Shown piece after piece: positions 8,837 through 16,672 of a stretch of 30,410 nt of DNA. Source of the stretch: JACMRI01 sp043778625 (GTDB lineage Bacteria; Bacteroidota; Bacteroidia; UBA4408); NCBI GenBank assembly GCA_043778625.1, contig JAYWFU010000030.1, forward strand, positions 1-30,410. The letters run 5' to 3'. The translations under genes and the position numbers were made by a program. The notes beneath the pieces were generated by a model, which did not search any database, was not told the origin of the DNA, and saw nothing but the letters and a program-made list of their open reading frames with translations. The first letter of the stretch is position 1, and each line of letters begins with the position of its first letter.

Positions 8837-8844
8837 TATCTTTG
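8837..8844 (+). promoter_or_regulatory. Bacteroidota -7 promoter box of pckA
   Basis: TATCTTTG matches TAnnTTTG exactly, 40 bases before the pckA ATG, giving a leader of about 34 bases. A T-rich GTTTT at 8814-8818 sits at about the right distance for a weak -33 element. Confidence 0.5.
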
Positions 8845-8884
8845 TATTCTAATCAAAAATTAACCATATATTAAATTTATAACA

Positions 8885-10501
8885 ATGGCACAAGAAACGG
8901 GAGTTAAAGGCACAAATGCAACATTACAATCAATGGGGTTGGAAAATGTAGCTAAAGCACATTGGAACTATACCTCAGCACAATTAGTAACGGAAACATT
9001 ACGCTTAAACCAAGGCACACTAACCGATACTGGCGCTTTAGCGGTGGATACTGGCGAGTTTACAGGTCGTTCGCCCAAAGATAAGTTTTGTGTAAAAGAT
9101 ACCAATACCGAAAACAGTGTGTGGTGGGGCGATATTAACATTGCCTTTGAACCTGCCAAATTTGATGCCTTGTATAACCGTGTTACTAACCATTTAGCAG
9201 GTAAAGAAATATATGTGCGCGATTCGTACGCCTGTGCCGACGACCGCTTTAGACTAAATGTACGTGTAGTAACCGAAACACCATGGGCTAACTTATTTGC
9301 TAAAGATTTGTTCTTACGCCCCACAACTAACGAAGTAACCACTTTTGTACCCGAGTGGCACATTGTGCAAGCACCAAGTTTTAAGGCTGACCCAGCCATT
9401 GACGGTACGCGCCAAGCAAACTTTGCAGTAATTAATTTTACTAAAAAAATAATTTTAATTGGCGGTACTGCTTATACTGGCGAAATTAAAAAAGGAATAT
9501 TTACGGTATTAAATTATGTGTTACCGCACGAAAAACAAATACTATCAATGCACTGCTCGGCTAACGTAGGTGCCGAAGGCGATACTTGTATATTCTTCGG
9601 CCTATCAGGCACTGGTAAAACTACCTTGAGTGCCGACCCTAACCGCCGCTTAATTGGCGATGACGAGCACGGCTGGAGCGATACCACCATATTTAACTTT
9701 GAAGGCGGATGCTACGCTAAATGTGTAGATTTAACGCAAGAAAAAGAACCTCAAATATTTAATGCCATTAAATTTGGCGCATTGGTAGAGAACATCAACT
9801 ACCTACCTAATACCGACACGGTGGACTATGCTAACATAGCCAAAACCGAAAACACACGTGCCGCTTACCCAATTGACCATATTGATAACATAGTAACGCC
9901 ATCGTTAGCGGGCTTGCCTAAAAACATTTTCTTTTTAACTGCTGATGCTAACGGAGTATTGCCTCCAATATCAAAACTAACAACTGCACAAGCTATGTAC
10001 CACTTCGTATCGGGCTACACAGCTAAGGTAGCGGGTACTGAAGTAGGTGTAACCGAGCCACAATTAACGTTCTCCGCTTGTTTTGGTAAAGCGTTTTTAC
10101 CCTTACATCCTGCTAAATATGCGGAGTTATTGGGCAAAAAATTAAACGAGACTAATGTAAATGTGTGGCTACTTAACACTGGTTGGACAGGTGGTGCTTA
10201 CGGCACAGGTAGCCGTATTAAACTAAGCTACACACGTGCGCTAATAACCGCAGCGCTTACAGGCAAGTTAGATGGCGTAACTTACGAAACCTTGCCAGTG
10301 TTTGACCTTGCTATGCCAACTGCCTGCGAGGGTGTACCTGCTGAGATACTTAACCCACGCAATACTTGGGCTAATAAAAATGCCTACGACGAAAAAGCAA
10401 ATAACTTAGGCGCAGCTTTTGTTAAAAACTTTGAACAATATGCCACAGGTTCAAGTGCCGAAATTATGGCGGCTCAACCCAAAGTTAGCGTTAAGGCATA
10501 G
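8885..10501 (+). CDS. pckA: Phosphoenolpyruvate carboxykinase (ATP)
   Basis: This 538-residue protein has the normal length for ATP-dependent PEP carboxykinase, which converts oxaloacetate and ATP to PEP, CO2 and ADP at the start of gluconeogenesis. Visible motifs are TGRSPKDKF (substrate-binding Arg62), GGTAYTGEIKKG (193-204), the P-loop GLSGTGKTTLSADP (239-252), the metal-binding IGDDEHGW (257-264), FEGGCYAKC (272-280) and the nucleotide region NTGWTGGAYGTGSRIK. All expected catalytic residues are present. The gene is monocistronic, with a -7 box at 8837 and a strong terminator at 10532-10574. Cytoplasmic. The genes around it do not form a pathway with it. Confidence 0.98.
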   Translation: MAQETGVKGTNATLQSMGLENVAKAHWNYTSAQLVTETLRLNQGTLTDTGALAVDTGEFTGRSPKDKFCVKDTNTENSVWWGDINIAFEPAKFDALYNRVTNHLAGKEIYVRDSYACADDRFRLNVRVVTETPWANLFAKDLFLRPTTNEVTTFVPEWHIVQAPSFKADPAIDGTRQANFAVINFTKKIILIGGTAYTGEIKKGIFTVLNYVLPHEKQILSMHCSANVGAEGDTCIFFGLSGTGKTTLSADPNRRLIGDDEHGWSDTTIFNFEGGCYAKCVDLTQEKEPQIFNAIKFGALVENINYLPNTDTVDYANIAKTENTRAAYPIDHIDNIVTPSLAGLPKNIFFLTADANGVLPPISKLTTAQAMYHFVSGYTAKVAGTEVGVTEPQLTFSACFGKAFLPLHPAKYAELLGKKLNETNVNVWLLNTGWTGGAYGTGSRIKLSYTRALITAALTGKLDGVTYETLPVFDLAMPTACEGVPAEILNPRNTWANKNAYDEKANNLGAAFVKNFEQYATGSSAEIMAAQPKVSVKA

Positions 10502-10531
10502 GTTGCTTTTAATATGCTAAATAACAATTTT

Positions 10532-10574
10532 AAAAAAGGGGTTTTGTAGTAGTAATACTAAAAACTCCTTTTTT
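10532..10574 (+). terminator. Intrinsic terminator of pckA
   Basis: A6 and GGGG on the left pair with CTCC and T6 on the right (one G:T pair, one bulged G), capped by TAGTA/TACTA. It lies 31 bases past the pckA stop and ends in a T-tract. Confidence 0.85.
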
Positions 10575-10608
10575 GCGTTAGTAATACATAATCATAAAAC
10601 AAACAAAA

Positions 10609-11442
10609 ATGAAATATATAGTATTGTGCATATTATTTATTAGTACAGGCGTACAGGCGCAATTAACTGAGCGCTATGCAAACGATAGTGCCAAAATAAA
10701 ATTTAGCACTCGCCCACGCAAGGGCGACAAGTCGTTAATGCTTAACGTAGTGTTGCACGACAGTACCAACCGTATTAACCACATAGCTGATGTATTAAAA
10801 TTAAGCGAGCGATTAACGTTTCGTTATTACATAAAGCCTAATACGGTGTTTAGAATTAACGCTAAGGTACAGCGTAAAGCATCGGTAGCAAATGGTAAAT
10901 CGGCCGACTCAAGTTTTGTAAACATACTATCCGCCTCGCAAAAAATAACTGCGCTAACTCGCAACAATAGCAATACTATAATGGTGGTGCCAGGTATTGA
11001 AAAGCATTTTAGTAATAAAAATATTTTTGATGTGTATTACGGAGCAGCGTTGCCAATAGGCTACACGAGTACAAAAATTAAAAATGAAATTACACACGCC
11101 AACGGCGATTACGACCGCCAGCAAGTAAAACAATTTGCCCCAATAGTTGGGCTAGATGCTTTTACGGGTGTTAATGTATTTGTAGGCAAATTACCATTAA
11201 GCCTTGGGTTAGAATACGGTTGGGGCGCACTATGGAAACTAAACAACAACGTAAACGTAAGCCAGCAACAACAAATAACTTCGGGTACTAAAGTGCAATC
11301 GTTTACGGCAGAGTACAGTACGCAAAACCAAGATGCGCTAGGCAAATCAGATGTAAATAAGTATGGTAAATTTAATAAACGTGAGTTTGGAGCGGGGGTA
11401 AATCAAACTATAAAGCTTACGTGCAATATTTATTTTAGATAA
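10609..11442 (+). CDS. Secreted or outer-membrane protein of unknown function
   Basis: This 277-residue protein has a clear signal peptide (1-17, ending VQA before Q18). The body alternates polar and hydrophobic residues with aromatic pairs, as in an outer-membrane beta-barrel (FDVYYGAALPIGYTSTKI, PLSLGLEYGWGALW) and ends in a strand finishing NIYFR, with a penultimate Phe. I do not recognise a family. It is the first gene of a close plus-strand run: the next gene starts eight bases after its end, and four more follow with gaps of 1-22 bases. That suggests cotranscription with the CrtO-like, phosphopantetheinyl transferase and GGGP synthase genes. It lies directly after the pckA terminator, so a promoter must sit in 10575-10608, though no exact box is visible. 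Confidence 0.7.
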   Translation: MKYIVLCILFISTGVQAQLTERYANDSAKIKFSTRPRKGDKSLMLNVVLHDSTNRINHIADVLKLSERLTFRYYIKPNTVFRINAKVQRKASVANGKSADSSFVNILSASQKITALTRNNSNTIMVVPGIEKHFSNKNIFDVYYGAALPIGYTSTKIKNEITHANGDYDRQQVKQFAPIVGLDAFTGVNVFVGKLPLSLGLEYGWGALWKLNNNVNVSQQQQITSGTKVQSFTAEYSTQNQDALGKSDVNKYGKFNKREFGAGVNQTIKLTCNIYFR

Positions 11443-11449
11443 TTAAATT

Positions 11450-11983
11450 ATGCAAAAGAAGTTGATGTTGGGCGCAATTGTAATTGTCTCAATTGTGTTG
11501 GTTGGCGCATTAATTAATTACATGCATGTAGATTCTTTTTCGTTTGCTTGGGCACTAAATTTTATGTTAATGATGTGTACCTCTATATTCACTGAGGTGC
11601 TAAATAGCGAACTTTCCTCGTCTTACTACGACTCAAAAAACTGGGAACAAAAAGGAAAGGTATATGAAAAATTTGGGGTAACTATTTTTAGAAAAATATT
11701 AGTTTTAATTGGCTGGGAAAAGGTAATTAGGAAATCAACCCCAATTGAAAAAAACACTAGTGCTTTAAAAAACTTATACCTCCAAACTAAAAAATCGGAA
11801 TTCAACCATTTAATTATTTTAATCATTGTAAGTGTAGCTACCGTTTGTGTGGCTATACAATACGGAGTTATTAAATCGTTATGGTTAGTTATACTTAATG
11901 TACTGCTTAACCTTTACCCTATTTTGCTACAACGCTATAACAGACCACGAATAGCGAGAATGTTAAATTTGAGTAAAATATAA
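11450..11983 (+). CDS. CrtO-like membrane acyltransferase family protein
   Basis: This 177-residue integral membrane protein has hydrophobic segments at about 6-23, 31-48, 118-137 and 143-160. Its C-terminal QRYNRPRIARML (161-172) and the TKKSEFNH stretch (113-120) match what I remember of the staphylococcal glycosyl-4,4'-diaponeurosporenoate acyltransferase CrtO (QRYNRPRL and TKRAELIH at the same relative places, similar length). In staphyloxanthin synthesis CrtO adds a fatty acyl chain to a glycosylated carotenoid at the membrane. Here no carotenoid gene is nearby, so the acceptor lipid is unknown. The gene is packed between an outer-membrane-type protein and a phosphopantetheinyl transferase (one-base gap), next to an isoprenoid-ether-lipid synthase homologue. 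Family assignment comes from memory of motifs, not a search. Confidence 0.6.
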   Translation: MQKKLMLGAIVIVSIVLVGALINYMHVDSFSFAWALNFMLMMCTSIFTEVLNSELSSSYYDSKNWEQKGKVYEKFGVTIFRKILVLIGWEKVIRKSTPIEKNTSALKNLYLQTKKSEFNHLIILIIVSVATVCVAIQYGVIKSLWLVILNVLLNLYPILLQRYNRPRIARMLNLSKI

Positions 11984-11984
11984 T

Positions 11985-12590
11985 ATGCCCATTATTACTG
12001 CCGTAGAGTTAAGCGAAAATGTTACCTTACATTATTGGCACATTACCGAAACGGAACAAACACTAATTAACTTAGCGCATAGCAACGGCATTGATCTACC
12101 AAGTAGTACAGACTCCAAACGCTTACAACAAAGCATTGCGTGGCGGTTGTTAGTACACAATAGTGTTCATCAGTTAAACATTAATTATTTAAACAATAAA
12201 CCCGTTGTTGACGATGGGTACATTAGCGTTAGCCACACTAATAATTATGCTTTTGTACTACACGCACACAGCCCTTGCGGCATAGATGCTGAAACCATTG
12301 GTAACAAAGCACTGCGCGTTAAGTTAAAATTTTGCACTGCTGAAGAGTGTGCATTATTTGATGCAAATGAATTTACTGAAAATGAATTTTACACCCTGCT
12401 ATGGTGTGTTAAAGAAGCTATGTACAAGCGTTATAACGATGGCTATAGTTTTGTAAATCGATTAAAAATTAACATAATCAATACTCAAAACAATACTGTG
12501 CATGCGCAAATAACTACACCGCATACTAACGAAAGTTGTACTGTACATTATCTACTCCAAAATAATATGTACATTGCATATATCGTATAA
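11985..12590 (+). CDS. 4'-phosphopantetheinyl transferase superfamily protein
   Basis: This 201-residue protein is of Sfp type. It carries ISVSHTNNYAF (80-90), CGIDAE (98-103, with Mg-binding Asp101 and Glu103; the usual form is GIDIE) and WCVKEAMYKR (140-149, the WxxKEAxxK signature with Lys143/Glu144). The enzyme moves the phosphopantetheine arm of CoA onto a serine of an acyl or peptidyl carrier protein, activating fatty-acid or natural-product synthesis. No carrier protein or synthase is encoded in this window, so the partner is probably the housekeeping ACP or a distant system. It starts one base after the CrtO-like stop and ends five bases before the GGGP synthase-family gene, so translation may be coupled. 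Pairing of these two gene types is common in Bacteroidota, as I recall. Confidence 0.9.
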   Translation: MPIITAVELSENVTLHYWHITETEQTLINLAHSNGIDLPSSTDSKRLQQSIAWRLLVHNSVHQLNINYLNNKPVVDDGYISVSHTNNYAFVLHAHSPCGIDAETIGNKALRVKLKFCTAEECALFDANEFTENEFYTLLWCVKEAMYKRYNDGYSFVNRLKINIINTQNNTVHAQITTPHTNESCTVHYLLQNNMYIAYIV

Positions 12591-12595
12591 ATTTA

Positions 12596-13339
12596 ATGGC
12601 AATACACACTTACATACAACAGCAAATAGCTACTAACAAACCAATGTTAGCACTACTCCTCGACCCTGATGATTATACCACCCCTACCCTGCTAAGCACC
12701 ACAATACACGCTATAAATAACAGTAACACTAGTTTTATATTAATAGGTGGTTCAGTATTAACACAGCCTATAAATTTTGACGAGTTTGTAGGCAGGATAC
12801 AGTCCATAACTAGTAAGCCCGTAATTTTATTCCCGGGCAATGGTGGGCAAATAAGCGCACGCGCCAATGCCGTATTGCTACTAAGTTTAGTATCTGGGCG
12901 CAACGCACAGTATTTAATTGGCGAACATGTAAATAACGCCACCGCACTACAACAAAGCGGGCTGGAGATACTGCCTACGGGTTATATTTTAATTGATGCT
13001 GGCCACGCTACCAGTGTAAGCACTGTTACTAACACTACGCCAATACCGGCTAACAATATGGCTTTGGCAGCTAACACCGCTTTGGCAGCTACACAATTAG
13101 GCATGAATAACATTTACCTAGAAGCAGGTAGCGGCGCTAATAACACGGTGAATGCGCCGTTAATAACAGCCGTTAAAAACACAATATCTACCACCACAAC
13201 GTTATGGGTAGGCGGCGGAATTAATAATACGACTAAGGCTATGCAAGCCATTGAGGCGGGCGCTAACATAATAGTAGTGGGTAACGCTATTGTAAATAAT
13301 ACTAGGCTAATTACCGAACTAAGTAATATATTTGTGTAA
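12596..13339 (+). CDS. Geranylgeranylglyceryl phosphate synthase family protein
   Basis: This 247-residue TIM-barrel-type protein contains the family signatures in order: LLDPDD (21-26), LIGGSVLT (49-56), FPGNGGQIS (79-87), SLVSGRNAQYLIG (97-109), PTGYILID (127-134), YLEAGSGA (174-181), WVGGGI (204-209) and VVGNAIV (227-233). The family joins a prenyl diphosphate to sn-glycerol-1-phosphate through an ether bond, the first step of archaeal-type membrane lipids. Group II members occur in Bacteroidota, where the cellular product is not well established. All conserved phosphate- and glycerol-phosphate-binding motifs look intact, so it should be active. It is embedded in the 10609-14702 run. The lipoprotein gene starts 22 bases after its stop. 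Confidence 0.93.
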   Translation: MAIHTYIQQQIATNKPMLALLLDPDDYTTPTLLSTTIHAINNSNTSFILIGGSVLTQPINFDEFVGRIQSITSKPVILFPGNGGQISARANAVLLLSLVSGRNAQYLIGEHVNNATALQQSGLEILPTGYILIDAGHATSVSTVTNTTPIPANNMALAANTALAATQLGMNNIYLEAGSGANNTVNAPLITAVKNTISTTTTLWVGGGINNTTKAMQAIEAGANIIVVGNAIVNNTRLITELSNIFV

Positions 13340-13361
13340 ACAATTATATACCATTAAAATA

Positions 13362-14702
13362 ATGCGCATACTATATTTACTTTTTTTAAGCCTAAGTTTA
13401 TTATTAACCTCCTGCTCTACAAAGTTAGATGTAAATACCAAAAACGCACGTGAGTTGGTGGTTGTATATGGTTTCCTCGATGCCAACAAAGCCACACAAT
13501 ACATACGTATTAACAAAGCAATATTGGGCAAAGATAACCAAGAAATTACTAACCTAAGCCAAGACCCTAGCGCTAACCTATACGGAGCGGGAGAGTTGGA
13601 CGTATATGTGCAACGTGGCGAATTAATTATTAAAGCTGGTGTAGCCATAGATACTGCCTACAAAGAAAAATACCCGCTTACCGAAACGTTTTATCCGCGC
13701 GAAAGTAACGGAGCATTTAACTTATTATTTACCGGAATTGATAGTACCAAATTTAAGGGCAATGGGGTATATAAATTTTCATTTGCTGCTGCGCCCGTTA
13801 ACGATAAAAAATTACGTGAATCAGTATACAAATTAGTTGCCACAGTTAAGGCCAAAAACATTACGGCTACTGCAGTTACACCGTTAATGTATAGCTTAAA
13901 CACACTCGATTCGGCGGCAATATCATTAAGTTCATCATCCACCGAATTTATTACTAACGTACAATGGTTTACTAGCGGTATACAATTATTTTTGCCTGAT
14001 AACTCTAGCGATTTAGCAGGTTCGAGAACGCTTACTTTTACAACGCCATCAAGTGTTAATGCTAATAAATATCAGTTTTTTTACCGCCAACACATTACTG
14101 ATTATAGCACAACTGATACTGCTACTGCTACACAACGTAATTATTATATTGATATTGATTGTGGATATTATAATCCTGAATATTATATTGATAAAAACAC
14201 TAAAAAGTACACACTTAATTTAAACCTAGAACCTAATAATACTACAATAACAGGCGCAAATATTGCGCGTGGTATAGCAGCAGCGATGCGTAACCAACCC
14301 TACGCACCAGCACGTAAGTTAGGCATAGCAAGTGTTGTGGTGTATGCAATAGGCGAAGAGCTTAAAACGTATTTAGATGTGAACACCGCTAATTATGGTT
14401 TAAATCTAGATAAGCCTAATTATAGTAATGTAACATTAAAGTATACCAATGAAAACATAACTAAACAAGGCTTAGGTATATTTAGTTGTTATTCGTCGGG
14501 GAGTAAATTTCAGTACGATGTAAATAGCTACATTGGTAACGTGTATAACCGCAAAACATATCGTAGTAATACGTTTTATTTAAATAGTTACTCTTATCAA
14601 AAAATAATAAATTATGTTGATAATAAGCAATTTAACTTTAAATATTTTTACAAATACACCAAAAACACACCTTACAATTTTATTTATAATTACGCACAGT
14701 AA
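13362..14702 (+). CDS. Lipoprotein, possibly DUF4249-like
   Basis: I place the start at the ATG at 13362 rather than an in-frame TTG at 13332. It gives a proper lipoprotein signal (MRILYLLFLSLSLLLTSC, lipid-attached Cys18) and avoids overlap with the previous gene. The 446-residue product begins its mature part with LDVNTKNARELVVVYGFLD, resembling the opening of DUF4249 lipoproteins, where an early strand of the form LVVEGWI is typical; later strands such as VYKFSFAAA and YKLVATVKAK fit a beta-rich fold. The second half is rich in Asn, Tyr and Thr, with many Tyr pairs. DUF4249 genes often sit beside TonB-dependent receptors, but none is seen here. Likely anchored to the outer membrane. Function unknown. 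It ends the 10609-14702 run. Confidence 0.7.
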   Translation: MRILYLLFLSLSLLLTSCSTKLDVNTKNARELVVVYGFLDANKATQYIRINKAILGKDNQEITNLSQDPSANLYGAGELDVYVQRGELIIKAGVAIDTAYKEKYPLTETFYPRESNGAFNLLFTGIDSTKFKGNGVYKFSFAAAPVNDKKLRESVYKLVATVKAKNITATAVTPLMYSLNTLDSAAISLSSSSTEFITNVQWFTSGIQLFLPDNSSDLAGSRTLTFTTPSSVNANKYQFFYRQHITDYSTTDTATATQRNYYIDIDCGYYNPEYYIDKNTKKYTLNLNLEPNNTTITGANIARGIAAAMRNQPYAPARKLGIASVVVYAIGEELKTYLDVNTANYGLNLDKPNYSNVTLKYTNENITKQGLGIFSCYSSGSKFQYDVNSYIGNVYNRKTYRSNTFYLNSYSYQKIINYVDNKQFNFKYFYKYTKNTPYNFIYNYAQ

Positions 14703-14718
14703 CAATTAAATATTTTAC

Positions 14719-14726
14719 TATGTTTG
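14719..14726 (+). promoter_or_regulatory. Bacteroidota -7 promoter box
   Basis: TATGTTTG is exact to TAnnTTTG, 41 bases before the ATG of the small zinc-site protein. No TTG at -33. Confidence 0.4.
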
Positions 14727-14767
14727 ACACGTAATTAAAATCTAATTATTAAAAAACAAAACGAACA

Positions 14768-15079
14768 ATGAAAACAACTTTACAAAAATTAGTAAGTTTA
14801 GTAGTCGCTTTAGTATGTGTAATTAACATTAGTGTATTTGCCGCCAATGGCGACAAAGTATATGTAACAGAAACTGGTAAAAAGTTTCACAAACGCAATT
14901 GTAGTGCTGCCACTGGTAAAACTGGAATTGAAAAAGCACAGGCTGTAAAAGATGGCTACACCGCTTGCAGCAAATGTTTTGATGTGAAAGACGAAGCAAA
15001 AGATGCCAAGAAAGACGCTACAAAAAAAGATACTAAGGAAGTAAAAAAAGAAAAAACAACTACTAAAAAAGCAGCATAG
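14768..15079 (+). CDS. Small secreted zinc-site protein with Lys-rich tail
   Basis: This 103-residue protein has a signal peptide (1-25, ending VFA). Residues 30-70 read KVYVTETGKKFHKRNC, then a helix-turn with CSKC: H41, C45, C67 and C70 could bind one zinc. I recognise this as the short Ada-like metal-binding module often found at the end of secreted thermonucleases and competence-type nucleases, here on its own with no nuclease. Residues 71-103 are a charged Lys/Asp/Glu/Thr tail (KDATKKDTKEVKKEK) that may bind nucleic acid or stay disordered. It would act in the periplasm or outside. It has its own -7 box (14719) and terminator (15105-15143). The nearest possible partner is the exonuclease-type gene just downstream. 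Confidence 0.75.
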   Translation: MKTTLQKLVSLVVALVCVINISVFAANGDKVYVTETGKKFHKRNCSAATGKTGIEKAQAVKDGYTACSKCFDVKDEAKDAKKDATKKDTKEVKKEKTTTKKAA

Positions 15080-15104
15080 TTTTTTTTAGATACACATAAA
15101 ATAT

Positions 15105-15143
15105 TAACAAGGGCTTCATAATAATTTTATGGAGCCCTTGTTA
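15105..15143 (+). terminator. Hairpin terminator
   Basis: Inverted repeat with 17-base arms (15105-15121 and 15127-15143), one G:T pair and a five-base loop, 25 bases past the stop of the small zinc-site protein. The T-tract is weak, so some read-through into the next gene, 17 bases further, is possible. Confidence 0.7.
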
Positions 15144-15160
15144 GTACTACACAATTAACA

Positions 15161-15880
15161 ATGGAAAAATTAAATTTTAACAACATACTTTTTATTGATG
15201 TAGAAACGGTAGCGCAACAAGCTAACTACGAACTGTTAGATGAACGGGGCAAAGAACTTTGGAACAAAAAAGCAGCATTATTAAAAAGAACAGCTGATAC
15301 CGATACCCCAGCAACACTATATGAACGAGGAGGTATATACGCCGAGTTTGGCAAAATTATTTGTATTTCGGTAGGACATTTATCTACCAAAAACAACGCT
15401 CGTACTTTTAGATTAAAATCGTTTTATGGCGCCAACGAACACGAATTAATCACTGAATTTTTTGCACTACTCAACCAAAAAACAACCCCTTACTTATTGT
15501 GCGCACATAATGGTAAAGAATTTGATTTTGCCTACATAGCCCGCCGTGCAGTAGTTAATGAACTAACGCTACCCAAAGAACTCCAATTACAAAACAAAAA
15601 ACCGTGGGACATACACCACCTCGACACCATGGAGCTATGGCGTATGGGCGATTACAAAGCATATACTTCGCTTGATTTACTAGCCTATACCTTAGGCATA
15701 GCCACACCAAAAACCGATATGGACGGCAGTATGGTAAACGCTACCTTTTGGGAGAATAATAATATAGAAAAAATAATGAGCTACTGCCAGCGCGATGTAC
15801 TTACCGTAGCACAAGTGTTATTACGTATGCAAGGTTTACCCCTAATCACTAACGAAGAACTATTATTTGTAACGGAATAA
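15161..15880 (+). CDS. PolB-type 3'-5' exonuclease domain protein
   Basis: This 239-residue protein has the DEDD exonuclease motifs: ExoI FIDVETV (Asp13, Glu15), ExoII CAHNGKEFDF (Asn117 to Asp122) and ExoIII YCQRDVLTV (Tyr208 to Asp212, the DEDDy YxxxD form). The insert ELWNKKAAL, GGIYAEFGKIICIS (58-71) and DIHHLDTMELW (150-160) fit the DNA_pol_B_exo2 group, a stand-alone proofreading-type nuclease that removes nucleotides from 3' ends of DNA. All four acidic metal ligands are present. Cytoplasmic; a repair or RNA-processing role is inferred. Riboflavin synthase starts 36 bases after it on the same strand, and the two may share a transcript. Confidence 0.88.
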   Translation: MEKLNFNNILFIDVETVAQQANYELLDERGKELWNKKAALLKRTADTDTPATLYERGGIYAEFGKIICISVGHLSTKNNARTFRLKSFYGANEHELITEFFALLNQKTTPYLLCAHNGKEFDFAYIARRAVVNELTLPKELQLQNKKPWDIHHLDTMELWRMGDYKAYTSLDLLAYTLGIATPKTDMDGSMVNATFWENNNIEKIMSYCQRDVLTVAQVLLRMQGLPLITNEELLFVTE

Positions 15881-15916
15881 AACAACGTATTAATCATAAT
15901 CATTTAAACTAAAATA

Positions 15917-16522
15917 ATGTTTGTAGGAATAATTGAAACCCTTGGCACGATAGTAAACATAGCTCATGAAGCGAGTAATGTACACTTTACTATTGCCTGT
16001 AGTTTAACTAACGAATTAAAAATAGACCAAAGTGTAGCGCACAATGGCGTGTGCTTAACCGTGGTAAGTATTAACGGTAACAACTATACTGTAACAGCAA
16101 TAAACGAAACACTACAAAAAACTAACTTAGGTAAATTAACCATAGGGAGCATTGTAAACTTAGAGCGCTGTGTAACTATGAACGGGCGTATTGACGGACA
16201 CATTGTGCAAGGCCACGTAGATGGTATTATACCTTGTGTAAACGTAGTAGAGGATAACGGAAGTTGGGTATATACATTTAAACTAACACCCGAACAATTA
16301 CCACTGGTAGTAGCCAAAGGCTCGGTGTGTATTAACGGAGTAAGCCTAACGGTTGTAAACCCTGTTAATAGCGAGTTTTCGGTAGCTATAATACCTTACA
16401 CTTATGCGCACACTACATTTAAAACACTACAAATAAACGATTACATAAATGTAGAATTTGATATTATAGGAAAGTATTTTTTACGCTATCAACAAACAGT
16501 TTTGGGTGTAAATGTCAATTAA
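15917..16522 (+). CDS. ribE: Riboflavin synthase, alpha chain
   Basis: This 201-residue protein starts MFVGIIETLG (MFTGIIE in most homologues) and has two lumazine-binding half-domains: residues 1-95 with AHNGVCLTVV and NLERCV, and 96-195 with GHIVQGHVDG, INGVSLTVV and IPYTYAHTTF. It turns two 6,7-dimethyl-8-ribityllumazine molecules into riboflavin and a pyrimidine, the last step of vitamin B2 synthesis. Other rib genes are not in the window, so the pathway is scattered. It acts as a trimer in the cytoplasm. Downstream, the inverted repeat AAAACGC (16521-16527) and GCGTTTT (16578-16584) followed by T3 could be a weak terminator before the HU promoter. Confidence 0.96.
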   Translation: MFVGIIETLGTIVNIAHEASNVHFTIACSLTNELKIDQSVAHNGVCLTVVSINGNNYTVTAINETLQKTNLGKLTIGSIVNLERCVTMNGRIDGHIVQGHVDGIIPCVNVVEDNGSWVYTFKLTPEQLPLVVAKGSVCINGVSLTVVNPVNSEFSVAIIPYTYAHTTFKTLQINDYINVEFDIIGKYFLRYQQTVLGVNVN

Positions 16523-16598
16523 AACGCACCTTACAGGCTCTCGTTATTAACAAAAGCCCTATTTTATTAACATTATAGCGTTTTTTTGTATTTAGCAG

Positions 16599-16628
16599 TT
16601 GCTCAAATGCAGTAGTAACCTATATTTG
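16599..16628 (+). promoter_or_regulatory. Bacteroidota promoter of the HU gene
   Basis: TTG at 16599-16601, exactly 19 bases, then TATATTTG at 16621-16628: a full match to the TTG-N19-TAnnTTTG promoter of Bacteroidota. The ATG at 16673 would follow an A-rich leader of about 38 bases. This is the best promoter in the window, as expected for an abundant protein. Confidence 0.7.
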
Positions 16629-16672
16629 AAGTAGTAAAAAAAATTAATCAACTAACAATTAAAAAAAACAAA

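Noticed and set aside
13061..13096. Near-repeat of 18 bases (GCTTTGGCAGCTAACACC twice, second copy diverged at the end) inside the GGGP synthase gene
   Set aside because: It encodes ALAANT then ALAAT within the normal family length, so it does not look like an insertion. The likeness is probably due to Ala-rich coding.
13332..13361. Earlier in-frame TTG start for the lipoprotein
   Set aside because: It would overlap the GGGP synthase gene and spoil the lipoprotein signal. The ATG at 13362 gives a normal signal with lipobox cysteine.
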